DNA of 21,283 bases from an uncultured Anaerococcus sp. (GTDB taxonomy: Bacteria; Bacillota; Clostridia; Tissierellales; Peptoniphilaceae): the NCBI RefSeq assembly GCF_947253225.1, contig NZ_CAMXYR010000025.1:1-21283 (forward strand). Reading direction: 5' to 3'. The notes under the pieces were generated by a model, which had not been told where the DNA came from, did not search any database, and was given only the letters and a program-made list of their open reading frames with translations. A program made the translations under genes and the position numbers. The first letter of the stretch is position 1, and the number at the start of each line of letters is the position of its first letter. Below are positions 1 to 8,518 of this stretch, in pieces.

Positions 1-16
1 GAAGATGGAGGGTACT

Positions 17-199
17 ATGACAAATAAAAGTCTATTTGAAAATTTCTTTAAAAAGAAGTCAAATTTTGAATATATTTTTTCATGCTTAGTATACTCTATC
101 TTTGCCTTCATAAAGAAGCTTAGATTTCCAATTGTATTAATTTGCCGTGCGCTTAAAGAGAGTCCTGTTTTGGGCTCTCTTTTTAATATGGTTAATTAG
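17..199 (+). CDS. Doubtful small ORF (60 codons) in the purF leader
   Basis: An ATG at 17 follows a good ribosome-binding sequence (GGAGGG at 7-12) and opens a 60-codon frame that stops at 199. The product would be basic and rich in Phe, Ile and Lys, with a weakly hydrophobic stretch near residues 20-33. I recognise no family. An ATG at 5 in the same frame lies too close to the Shine-Dalgarno to be used. The last third of the frame coincides with a terminator hairpin (155-184), which is unusual for a normal gene and fits either chance or a translated leader peptide. AT-rich DNA makes such frames common, so the ribosome site is the only positive support. Confidence 0.25.
   Translation: MTNKSLFENFFKKKSNFEYIFSCLVYSIFAFIKKLRFPIVLICRALKESPVLGSLFNMVN
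66..95 (+). promoter_or_regulatory. Candidate promoter for the purine operon
   Basis: TTGAAT (66-71) and TATACT (90-95) are separated by 18 bp. The -10 box matches the sigma-A consensus in 5 of 6 positions and the -35 in 4 of 6. Transcription would start near 102 and give a leader of about 120 nt containing the hairpin at 155-182. No extended -10 TG is present. This is a sequence match only, and a promoter before the window start is equally possible. Confidence 0.4.
155..184 (+). terminator. Intrinsic terminator/attenuator before purF
   Basis: An 11-bp stem pairs 155-165 with 172-182 without a mismatch (one T-G wobble). The loop is 6 nt and a run of five T (180-184) ends the stem. The T run is short, so termination may be partial. 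Only 40 bp separate it from the purF start and no promoter-like pair of boxes is seen in that gap. Transcription of purF therefore probably passes through the hairpin, which suggests attenuation rather than a simple end of an upstream gene. Confidence 0.6.
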
Positions 200-224
200 T
201 TAGAAGGGAGGTAATTATTTACAT

Positions 225-1568
225 ATGAGTGGCGTAGTTGGAATAAAATCAAATACCGATAAGGCTAAGAAATTATTTTATTCATTAAGTTCTATTCAAC
301 ATAGGGGTCAGGATGCTTCAGGTATAGTCCTATCAAATGGGAAAAACCTAAATAGAATTAGGGGAATGGGTCTTGTCAATGAAATTTTTGATGATGATAA
401 TTTGAAAGATAGCGAGGGTGAATACGCTATAGGTCATGTTAGAAGTGCACCAGAAGGATGTAATCAAGAGTATAATGTTGAACCTTTAGTAAGTTTTGCC
501 AAAGGTAATGAATTTTCTATAGCACATGATGGAAATATTGTAAATTATAAGAGTTTAAAGAGAAAAGAGGAAGAGAGGGGCACGGCCTTTCATACATACA
601 CTGATAGTGAATTGATTTTACTTTTAATTACCAGATATTATGAAGGTGATATTGTAAAAGCAATAAGAAAAACTATGGATGATATTAGGGGAGCTTATTC
701 TTGTGTGCTTTGTATGCCAGATAAGATAGTTGGTTTCAGGGACTACAATGGTATAAGACCTTTGATGGTTGGTTTTGATGATGATACTACAGTTATAGCT
801 AGTGAAAATTGTTCGATAGAAATTTTAGATATTGATACTTACAGAGATATAAAGGCTGGAGAAATTGTTGTTGTCGATAAGAACGGGATTAGCTCATATC
901 CTGCAGATGATAAGGCAAATTGTAAGCATTGTATTTTTGAGTATGTATATACAGCAAGGCCTGATGCTAACATAGAGGGAATAAATTCTTATATGTTTAG
1001 GTCAAAAAGTGGTGAATTGCTCTTTGACCAAGCTCCTATAAAGGCGGACTTGGTTTGTCCAGTTCCTGACTCAGGTACTCCATCAGCTATTGGCTTTGCC
1101 CAAAGATCCGGGATTCCTTTTGCTGCTGGACTTGTAAAAAATAGATACATGGGACGAACTTTTATTAAATCCAGCCAAGAGGAAAGAGAACTTGCTGTAA
1201 GATTAAAGTTAAATCCACAAAAGTCAGTTCTTGAGGGAAAGAGCATAGTTTTGGTTGATGATTCAATCGTTAGGGGAACAACAAGTGCTAAGCTAATAAA
1301 AAGGATTAGAAAGGCTGGAGCTAAAGAAGTTCACTTTAGAGTTACATCTCCTCCCTTCACTAACCCTTGCTATTACGGGGTTGATACCCCAGATAAGGAG
1401 AAAATTATTGCATCAACCTTATCAATTGAAGAAATTAGAGAAAATATAGGTGCAGATAGCTTGGAATTTTTATCCTTGGATAATCTCCTTAAATTAACAA
1501 ATATTCCGGTTAACTTCTGTAAGGCTTGCTTCACAGGAGATTATCCAGTAGAAAGGGATGAGATATGA
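225..1568 (+). CDS. purF: Amidophosphoribosyltransferase (PurF) with degenerate glutaminase site
   Basis: First step of de novo purine synthesis: PRPP plus an ammonia source gives phosphoribosylamine. The 447 residues align with B. subtilis and E. coli PurF along their length. The C-terminal half is intact: the PRPP loop at 342-354 (VLVDDSIVRGTTS) and KNRYMGRTF at 305-313. Cys236, Cys382, Cys432 and Cys435 match the B. subtilis Fe-S ligands. The N-terminal Ntn glutaminase half is altered. The residue after Met1 is Ser (AGT), not the nucleophilic Cys. The Arg-Tyr-x-Thr motif reads Arg73-Ser-Ala-Pro. The oxyanion-hole Asn is Asp102. HRGQD (26-30), Arg73, Gly103 and Asp127 remain. A stop codon at 201 rules out an upstream start or propeptide. 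The Shine-Dalgarno (AAGGGAGGT, 204-212) is rather far from the ATG. I infer an ammonia-dependent enzyme, or one using Ser. The stop overlaps purN by 4 bp. Confidence 0.96.
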   Translation: MSGVVGIKSNTDKAKKLFYSLSSIQHRGQDASGIVLSNGKNLNRIRGMGLVNEIFDDDNLKDSEGEYAIGHVRSAPEGCNQEYNVEPLVSFAKGNEFSIAHDGNIVNYKSLKRKEEERGTAFHTYTDSELILLLITRYYEGDIVKAIRKTMDDIRGAYSCVLCMPDKIVGFRDYNGIRPLMVGFDDDTTVIASENCSIEILDIDTYRDIKAGEIVVVDKNGISSYPADDKANCKHCIFEYVYTARPDANIEGINSYMFRSKSGELLFDQAPIKADLVCPVPDSGTPSAIGFAQRSGIPFAAGLVKNRYMGRTFIKSSQEERELAVRLKLNPQKSVLEGKSIVLVDDSIVRGTTSAKLIKRIRKAGAKEVHFRVTSPPFTNPCYYGVDTPDKEKIIASTLSIEEIRENIGADSLEFLSLDNLLKLTNIPVNFCKACFTGDYPVERDEI

Positions 1569-2110
1569 ACCTTGCAGTATTTATATCTGGTACAGGAACT
1601 AACCTAAAGGCTCTAATAGAGGCCCAGAAAGATAAGTTCTTTACAAGTCAGATAAAAGCTATTGTTAGTAATAAAGAGGCAAAAGGCTTAGAATTTGCTA
1701 GATTAAATCACATAGCATATCTTGTGAGCAAGGATGATGATGAAATCCTAGAGTTTTTAAAGGACTATAAGATTGATTTAATTGTACTTGCTGGATACTT
1801 GCCAAGGATTAGCAAGAAACTAATAAATACTTACAAAATTATAAATATCCATCCTTCATTACTTCCCAAATATGGAGGTAAGGGATTTTATGGAAGGCAT
1901 GTTCACGAAGCAGTCTTTGAGAATAAAGAAAAGACTAGCGGAGTTACAATCCACTATGTAAATGAAAATTTAGATGATGGAGCTATTATATTACAAAAAA
2001 AAGTAGATATAAGTGGGTGTAAAAGTGTTGATGACCTTGCAGATGCCATACTCAAGATAGAGCATCTTAGCTTGAAAGAAGTAATTAAGAAATTGGAGGT
2101 AGAAAATTGA
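1565..2110 (+). CDS. purN: Phosphoribosylglycinamide formyltransferase (PurN)
   Basis: Third step of the pathway: transfers a formyl group from 10-formyl-THF to GAR to give FGAR. At 181 residues it is slightly shorter than E. coli PurN (212). The N-terminal phosphate-binding segment ISGTGTNL is at 7-14. The catalytic residues are visible: Asn94 and His96 in NIHPSLLP (94-101), and the Asp of the LDxG motif (Asp137, in LDDG). The ATG overlaps the purF stop (ATGA) and the stop overlaps the purH start, which implies translational coupling. No purT is present in the window, so the folate-dependent route is the one encoded here. Confidence 0.96.
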   Translation: MNLAVFISGTGTNLKALIEAQKDKFFTSQIKAIVSNKEAKGLEFARLNHIAYLVSKDDDEILEFLKDYKIDLIVLAGYLPRISKKLINTYKIINIHPSLLPKYGGKGFYGRHVHEAVFENKEKTSGVTIHYVNENLDDGAIILQKKVDISGCKSVDDLADAILKIEHLSLKEVIKKLEVEN

Positions 2111-3612
2111 GAGCTTTATTATCAGTAACAGACAAGACAGGAATAGTAGAACTAGCCAAAAATCTTAGGGACTTAGGTGTTGACCTTATCTCAACAGGTG
2201 GTACATACAAAAAGATTAAGGAAAGTGGTATAGAAGTTAACGAAATCGAAAAATTAACAAACTTTCCAGAAATTCTTGAAGGAAGGGTTAAGACTCTATC
2301 TCCCTATGTTCATGGTGGTATTCTCTACAAAAGGGATGATGAAAGCCATGTAGATACAATCAATGAACTTTCAATCAAACCGATTGATATAGTCGTGGTA
2401 AATTTATATGAGTTTCAGAAAGCTTTAGATAGGGGCAACCCAGAAGATATTGTTGAAAATATAGATATAGGTGGTCCATCAATGGTTAGATCAGCTGCCA
2501 AAAACCATAAGGACGTTTTAATTGTAACTGACCCAGCTGATTATGATGAACTTATAGAAAGAATTAAAAATAAAGAAGATGACCTAGCTTATAGACAAAA
2601 ACTTGCTATGAAGGCCTATAACCTAACAGCTTTCTATGATTCGTTAATTGCAAGATATTTCTCAAAATTAATAGGAGAAGAGTCAAAATATAAGACTTAT
2701 GGTTTTGAAAAAGAAGCAGACCTAAGATATGGCGAGAATCCAAGCCAAAAGGCAGCTATTTATAATGACCCTTTTGTAAAAGGTCTGATGGAAAATATAG
2801 AGGTGATTCATGGCAAGGAAATGAGTTATAACAATTATAATGACCTAAATCCAGCTATAGAACTTGCCCAAGAGTTAGGAGATAATGCAGTTGTTGCCTT
2901 AAAACACCAATCACCATGCGGGGTTGCTGTTGGATCAAGTGTCTATGATTCCTATATGAAAGCCTTTGAATGCGATAGCCAATCAATATTTGGAGGAATA
3001 CTTGCAGTAAATGGTGTAGTAGATCAAAGGTCAGCAGAAAAAATGCATGAGATTTTCCTAGAAATAATAGCAGCCAAAGATTTTACTAAAGAGGCTCTTG
3101 ATATTCTTACAAAAAAGAAAAATATAAGGCTTGTAAGAATCAATTATGAAAATGACCAAGTTAGAGAAGAAATAAGATATTTGAATGGCAAGGTTCTTAT
3201 TCAAGATAAGGATTTTGCTATAGATGAGATAAACATAGTAACTGATAAAAAACCTAGTGAAGAAGAAATTAAAGACTTACTTTTTGCACAGAAAGTTGTG
3301 AAATATGTTAAGTCTAATGCTATTGTTGTTGCCAAAGGTATGAAAACTCTTGGATGTGGAGCTGGTCAGCAATCAAGAGTATGGGCATTAGAATCAATCA
3401 GAGACCACTTTAAGGATAGGGATTTTAGCGGAGCAGTTTTGGGCTCTGATGCTTTCTTTCCTTTTCCTGATACGGTTGAACTTGCTCACGAAATGGGAAT
3501 TGAAGCAATTATCCAACCAGGTGGTTCAATAAAGGATCAAGCATCTATTGATAAATGCAACGAATATAAAATGAGCATGGTATTTTCTAAAAATCGCCAT
3601 TTTAAACATTAA
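2107..3612 (+). CDS. purH: Bifunctional AICAR transformylase/IMP cyclohydrolase (PurH)
   Basis: Catalyses the last two steps to IMP: formylation of AICAR with 10-formyl-THF, then ring closure. It has 501 residues, near the usual 510-530. The N-terminal MGS-like cyclohydrolase domain (about 1-190) carries STGGTYKKI (29-37) and the EGRVKTLSP segment (58-66). The C-terminal transformylase domain has Lys266-His267, the catalytic pair of the family, and PGGSIKD (471-477). I place the start at a TTG whose last two bases lie in the purN stop (TTGA). A strong GGAGGT (2095-2100) lies six bases upstream and no ATG fits better. The rare start codon and 4-bp overlap suggest it is set by coupled translation. 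Confidence 0.96.
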   Translation: MRALLSVTDKTGIVELAKNLRDLGVDLISTGGTYKKIKESGIEVNEIEKLTNFPEILEGRVKTLSPYVHGGILYKRDDESHVDTINELSIKPIDIVVVNLYEFQKALDRGNPEDIVENIDIGGPSMVRSAAKNHKDVLIVTDPADYDELIERIKNKEDDLAYRQKLAMKAYNLTAFYDSLIARYFSKLIGEESKYKTYGFEKEADLRYGENPSQKAAIYNDPFVKGLMENIEVIHGKEMSYNNYNDLNPAIELAQELGDNAVVALKHQSPCGVAVGSSVYDSYMKAFECDSQSIFGGILAVNGVVDQRSAEKMHEIFLEIIAAKDFTKEALDILTKKKNIRLVRINYENDQVREEIRYLNGKVLIQDKDFAIDEINIVTDKKPSEEEIKDLLFAQKVVKYVKSNAIVVAKGMKTLGCGAGQQSRVWALESIRDHFKDRDFSGAVLGSDAFFPFPDTVELAHEMGIEAIIQPGGSIKDQASIDKCNEYKMSMVFSKNRHFKH

Positions 3613-3622
3613 GGATAGTAAT

Positions 3623-6600
3623 ATGAAAATTCTAATAATTGGTTCGGGAGGACGTGAACACGCAATAGGCAGTAAGCTAAAAAAAGACGGAAGAGAGCTT
3701 TACTTTGCACCTGGAAATGCTGGAACAAGTGAATTAGGGAAAAATGTTGAAATAAGTTCGGAAGATATTGATAAATTAGTTGCTTTTGCAAAAGAAAATT
3801 CAATAGATTATACAGTTGTTGGGCCAGAAAATCCGCTATGTTCAGGAATAGTTGATGTTTTTGAAGAAAATGGACTAGAAATATTTGGAGTAAATAAACA
3901 AGCATCTAAGTTTGAATCAAGTAAAGCCTATACCAAAGATTTCCTTACTAGGTATGGGATTAATACAGCCAAATACATCCAAACTTCTGACAAAGAAAAG
4001 GCTCTAAGTTTCGGCAAAGACATCATAGAAAAGGATGGAAAGGTTGTATTAAAAAGAGATGGACTTGCTGGTGGCAAGGGAGTTTTTATAATAAGTTCCA
4101 TAGATGAATTTGAAAGTAAGGTTGATGAGGTTTTTAGAACTGACAAACTAATAGTAATTGAAGAATTTATCCATGGTTTTGAGATGAGCCTACTCTGTCT
4201 TACAGATTCAAAAACTATTATCCCCCTCCCAACAAGCAAGGACCACAAGAAAATCTTTGAAAAAGAGGAAGGGCCAAACACTGGTGGAATGGGAACTTAT
4301 GCACCAAACATAGAGGCAGATGTTTTTAAGGAAAAGATTGCGAAAGAGATTCTACCAAAAATTCTTGATGGTTTTAATAAAGAAAAAATTGACTACAGAG
4401 GCGTTCTCTTTATAGGATTTATGATTAATGAGAATGGCATTTATGTTTTAGAATTTAATGTAAGATTTGGAGATCCAGAAACTCAGGTTGTTCTAGAATT
4501 AATTGATAATGACCTTTTAGACCTCCTAAAAGCTACATCATCTGCCGACCTCGCTCAAATCGACCTTAAAACAAATAACAAAAAAGCTATTTGCCTTATT
4601 CTTGCATCAAGGGGCTATCCATCAAGCTATCAGACTGGAAAAGAGATAGATTTAGACAAAGGAATTAAGTCTACAATTTATCATGCAGGTACAAAAATAG
4701 AGGGTGGCAAAATTCTTACAAGCTCAGGAAGAGTTCTAAATCTTCTAGCAAGTGGTGATTCATTTGATGAAATCAGGAAAGTAATCTATGAAGATGCTAT
4801 AAAAGTAAATTTTGAAGGAAAATACTACAGAAAAGATATTGGTCCAAGCGTTAAGAGAGTCTATGTTAGAAAAAGAGACAAGTTTGACTTTGAATCAAAA
4901 AATCTAATGAAAAACATCAAAACTTCTCTAGGAATTGAGGTTAAAAATCTTAAAATATACAAAAGATATGACCTAGAAACAAGCGATTATAATGTTAAAA
5001 AACTAATGGATACGGTTTTGAGCGAAAGTCCAGTTGATGAAGTATTTGCTTTTGAAGATTGTTTCGATCTTCAAGAAAGGCTTGGACCAACGATTGTAAG
5101 CCAGTATTTGCCAGGTCAGTTTAACCAAAGAGAACAGGGCCTCCTAGATACGGCTTTACTTGTAATTAATGATAAAAATCTTGAAGTTAGGTCATCTACA
5201 GTTTATGAGATAGAAGGTATAACCAATAAAGACTTAGATAAACTCGAAAGTTTTCTAATAAATCCAGTTGATTCTCATAGAGTTGACCTTTTGGGAATTC
5301 CTACAACCTTAAAGTCAAACCACAAAAAAAATACAGAAAATATTAGCTTTGAAGGTTTTAGGAACTTTGATGATAAAGACTTAAATAAATTTATTGAAGA
5401 TAATTCCATGGCTATGAGCATTGACGATATTAAACTTGTTAGAGATTATTTTATCAAAGAAAAAAGAGATCCAAATGAAACGGAAATTAAAATTTTAGAT
5501 ACTTATTGGTCAGATCATTGTAGGCATACTACCTTTAATACCTACCTTGATATAAATATACAAGCTCAAACTAAGCTAGATGAAGCGATTGAGAACTCAT
5601 TCGAAAAATACCTAAGGATGAGAGAAGAGTTAAATATCAAAAAACCAATAAATCTAATGAGCTTTGGTACAATACTTACAAAATATATGAGAGCAAATAA
5701 TGATTTTGATGACCTTGAAGTAAGTAATGAGATTAATGCTTGTTCTATTTACACCAAGGTTAGGGTCTTAAAAGATGGAGTTGAAATTCTTGAAGATTAC
5801 TTATTGATGTTTAAAAATGAAACTCATAACCATCCAACAGAAATCGAGCCTTTCGGAGGAGCATCAACTTGCTTGGGTGGAGCTATTAGAGATCCACTTT
5901 CAGGTAGGGCCTATGTTTATCAAGCCATGAGATTGAGCGGAGCAGGAAATATTAAAGAACCTTACGAAAATACCCTTGAGGGGAAATTACCTCAAGCAAA
6001 GATTACTAAAGAAGCAGCTCTAGGTTATTCTTCCTATGGAAATCAGATAGGTCTTGCGACAGGTCTTGTCGATGAATTTTACCACCCAGGTTATACTGCG
6101 AAGAGAATGGAGTGTGGGGCAGTTATTGCGACAGCTCCAGTTAAAAATGTCAAAAGACTAGAACCTAAGGATGGAGATTTAGTAATTCTTCTGGGAGGAA
6201 GAACTGGAAGAGATGGAATTGGAGGGGCTACTGGTTCATCAAAAGCCCACAAGATAAGCTCAATCCACACAGAATCAGCCCAAGTTCAAAAAGGTAACGC
6301 TCCAGAAGAGAGAAAAATTCAAAGACTCTTTAGGAGGAATGAAGTTGCAAGGCTTATTAAAAAGTGTAATGACTTTGGAGCTGGTGGGGTAGCAGTTGCC
6401 ATTGGAGAGCTCGCTGATGGAATTGATATATTCCTTGATAGGGTTCCATTAAAATATGAAGGACTCAAACCTTTTGAAATTGCAATTTCCGAATCTCAGG
6501 AAAGAATGGCAGTTATGATTGATAAAAAAGACCTAGAAGAATTTATGACCTATGCCAGGGAAGAAAATATCGAAGCCACAGTAGTTGCAAGGGTAACTTC

Positions 6601-8518
6601 CTCAAATTACATGACTTTATATTATGGAGATAAGATTGTTGGAAGCTTATCCTATGATTTCATAAATACGGATGGAGCAGAAAGATTTGCCAAAGTTTCT
6701 TATGTGAGTGAAAGTATTCCAGAACTTTTGGTTGAAAAAGATGATGACGCAAATAAGTTTTACGAGAAAATCAAAAGCTTAGATTCTTTAAGTAAGAAAA
6801 ATCTAATAGAATTGTTTGACCCATCTATTGGTAGAAATACTGTATTGAATCCCTTAGGAGGGAACAAACTTCTAAATCCTGCTCAAGTAATGGTTGCGAG
6901 GATTCCAGTAGAAAAAGGAGTTTCTAAAACAGTATCACTGATGAGCTATGGTTTTGATCCAGCACTTTCATCATCTTGCCAGTATTTGGGAGGATATTAT
7001 GCAGTTGTAGAATCACTAGCAAGACTTGTGGCGATAGGTTCTGACCTTAACAAAATTAGGCTATCCTTCCAGGAATTTTATGAATCAATGGATAATGATA
7101 AGGCTTGGTCAAAACCATTAAAGTCTCTACTTGGAGCTTTTGAGGTTTCATCATATTTCCAAACTCCACCTATTGGAGGTAAGGATAGTATGAGTGGCAC
7201 TTTTGAAAATATAAAAGTCCCACCAACTCTTATATCTTTTGCAGTTACAACTGAAGATATTGAAAATATAATAACCAATGACCTCAAGGGTGAGGGAAAA
7301 ATTGGCCTAATAAAAACTCCGTACAAGGAAGATGGAACCCTAGATCTTGGGAAGTTAAAGGATAATTTCTTAAAAATAAATAGAGAAATTCGTTCGGGAA
7401 ATATAATTTCTGCAGTAGCCTTAAGCCGTAAGGGTCTACTTACAGATATCTACGAACAAGCTGTAGGTAATACTGGATTTAGGATAGATTATGATAATTT
7501 ATATAATCCTATGTTTGGCTCTTTCGTAGTCGAGTATAAGGAAGATAGAGAATCTATAGAAAATATTGGAGAGTTTAGCCGAGAAATAATAGTAAATGGG
7601 CAGATTATTGACCAAGATACCTTATATAATTCCTATGTTCATGGTTTAGATGAAATATTCCAGGGATATGATGATATAAAGTTAGAAAAATTGAGTCCTA
7701 AAAAAGTTAGCAGAAGGTTAAAATCAAACAAACCTTGTTCAAAACCAAAGGTCCTAATTCTTCAAGCACCTGGAACAAATTGTGAAATAGATAGTGCTAA
7801 TGCTTTTGAAAAAGCAGGAGCTAGAACTGAAATCTTGGTATTTAGAAATCAAAACCAAGAAGATATAGAACAATCTATTGATAGGCTAGAAAAATCCCTA
7901 GAAGACGCACAGATATTTATGATACCAGGGGGTTTTTCACTAGGAGATGAGCCAGATGGTTCAGCTAAGTTCTTAGCAAATATTTTGAGAAACGAAAAAG
8001 TAGCAAGGGCCATTGATGTCCTATTAAATAAGAATGATGGTCTAATATTAGGCATATGTAACGGCTTCCAAGCCTTGGTTAAGACTGGTCTTCTACCATA
8101 TGGAAAGATAATAATTCCAAAAAAAGACGATCCAACTCTAACCTTTAATACTTCGAGCCGACACATAGCAACTTTTGTAAATACAAAAGCCCTAACTAAT
8201 TCTAGTCCGTGGACTGTTGGAATTGACTTGAACAAAACATATAGGCTACCAATATCCCATGGCGAGGGAAGATTTATAGTTAATGAAGAAAAATTAAAAG
8301 AACTCCTTGACAATGATCAGATATTCTCAGTGTATGAATCATCTCCTAATGGATCTTGTTACAATATAGAAGGAATAATTTCTAAAGATGGCAAAATTTT
8401 AGGTAGGATGGCACATGCAGAAAGAGTTGATGACGATTTGTTCAAGAATGTTTACCATGTAGAAAGAGAAGCAATATTTGAAAATGCAGTAAATTATTTT
8501 AGAAAGGAAGTCCAATGA
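3623..8518 (+). CDS. purDL: PurD-PurL fusion: GAR synthetase joined to single-chain FGAM synthetase
   Basis: One uninterrupted 1631-residue frame holds two enzymes. Residues 1 to about 412 are PurD (PRA + glycine + ATP to GAR): the GSGGREHAIG nucleotide loop (7-16), then an ATP-grasp fold with KRDGLAGGKGV (144-154), GPNTGGMG (217-224) and EFNVRFGDPETQ (277-288). From about 413 the protein reads as a clostridial (clade II) FGAM synthetase (FGAR + glutamine + ATP to FGAM): a PurS-like N-terminus (413-590), the PurL catalytic region with WSDHCRHT (629-636) and NETHNHPTE (732-740), and a C-terminal PurQ-like glutaminase (1375-1631). That glutaminase has Cys1479 in GICNGFQ, and His1598 and Glu1600. 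The junction has almost no linker and no in-frame ATG with a ribosome site at the boundary. All catalytic motifs look intact. An AAGGA starting inside the purH stop precedes the ATG. The stop overlaps guaB by 4 bp. Confidence 0.95.
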   Translation: MKILIIGSGGREHAIGSKLKKDGRELYFAPGNAGTSELGKNVEISSEDIDKLVAFAKENSIDYTVVGPENPLCSGIVDVFEENGLEIFGVNKQASKFESSKAYTKDFLTRYGINTAKYIQTSDKEKALSFGKDIIEKDGKVVLKRDGLAGGKGVFIISSIDEFESKVDEVFRTDKLIVIEEFIHGFEMSLLCLTDSKTIIPLPTSKDHKKIFEKEEGPNTGGMGTYAPNIEADVFKEKIAKEILPKILDGFNKEKIDYRGVLFIGFMINENGIYVLEFNVRFGDPETQVVLELIDNDLLDLLKATSSADLAQIDLKTNNKKAICLILASRGYPSSYQTGKEIDLDKGIKSTIYHAGTKIEGGKILTSSGRVLNLLASGDSFDEIRKVIYEDAIKVNFEGKYYRKDIGPSVKRVYVRKRDKFDFESKNLMKNIKTSLGIEVKNLKIYKRYDLETSDYNVKKLMDTVLSESPVDEVFAFEDCFDLQERLGPTIVSQYLPGQFNQREQGLLDTALLVINDKNLEVRSSTVYEIEGITNKDLDKLESFLINPVDSHRVDLLGIPTTLKSNHKKNTENISFEGFRNFDDKDLNKFIEDNSMAMSIDDIKLVRDYFIKEKRDPNETEIKILDTYWSDHCRHTTFNTYLDINIQAQTKLDEAIENSFEKYLRMREELNIKKPINLMSFGTILTKYMRANNDFDDLEVSNEINACSIYTKVRVLKDGVEILEDYLLMFKNETHNHPTEIEPFGGASTCLGGAIRDPLSGRAYVYQAMRLSGAGNIKEPYENTLEGKLPQAKITKEAALGYSSYGNQIGLATGLVDEFYHPGYTAKRMECGAVIATAPVKNVKRLEPKDGDLVILLGGRTGRDGIGGATGSSKAHKISSIHTESAQVQKGNAPEERKIQRLFRRNEVARLIKKCNDFGAGGVAVAIGELADGIDIFLDRVPLKYEGLKPFEIAISESQERMAVMIDKKDLEEFMTYAREENIEATVVARVTSSNYMTLYYGDKIVGSLSYDFINTDGAERFAKVSYVSESIPELLVEKDDDANKFYEKIKSLDSLSKKNLIELFDPSIGRNTVLNPLGGNKLLNPAQVMVARIPVEKGVSKTVSLMSYGFDPALSSSCQYLGGYYAVVESLARLVAIGSDLNKIRLSFQEFYESMDNDKAWSKPLKSLLGAFEVSSYFQTPPIGGKDSMSGTFENIKVPPTLISFAVTTEDIENIITNDLKGEGKIGLIKTPYKEDGTLDLGKLKDNFLKINREIRSGNIISAVALSRKGLLTDIYEQAVGNTGFRIDYDNLYNPMFGSFVVEYKEDRESIENIGEFSREIIVNGQIIDQDTLYNSYVHGLDEIFQGYDDIKLEKLSPKKVSRRLKSNKPCSKPKVLILQAPGTNCEIDSANAFEKAGARTEILVFRNQNQEDIEQSIDRLEKSLEDAQIFMIPGGFSLGDEPDGSAKFLANILRNEKVARAIDVLLNKNDGLILGICNGFQALVKTGLLPYGKIIIPKKDDPTLTFNTSSRHIATFVNTKALTNSSPWTVGIDLNKTYRLPISHGEGRFIVNEEKLKELLDNDQIFSVYESSPNGSCYNIEGIISKDGKILGRMAHAERVDDDLFKNVYHVEREAIFENAVNYFRKEVQ

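Noticed and set aside
1..224. Purine, PRPP or guanidine-type riboswitch in the purF leader
   Set aside because: I looked for the guanine/adenine aptamer core and for ykkC-like conserved segments and found neither. Only the terminator hairpin is supported.
3609..3905. Open frame on the minus strand opposite purD, with other minus-strand frames opposite purL, guaB and secA-free regions
   Set aside because: They lie fully inside well-conserved plus-strand genes, have Leu/Phe/Ser-rich products typical of antisense frames, and match no family I know.
4840..4880. Separate PurL start at the PurD-PurL junction
   Set aside because: The ATG near 4865 is out of frame. The first in-frame ATG (codon 429) lies after the conserved PurL N-terminus and has no clear ribosome site.
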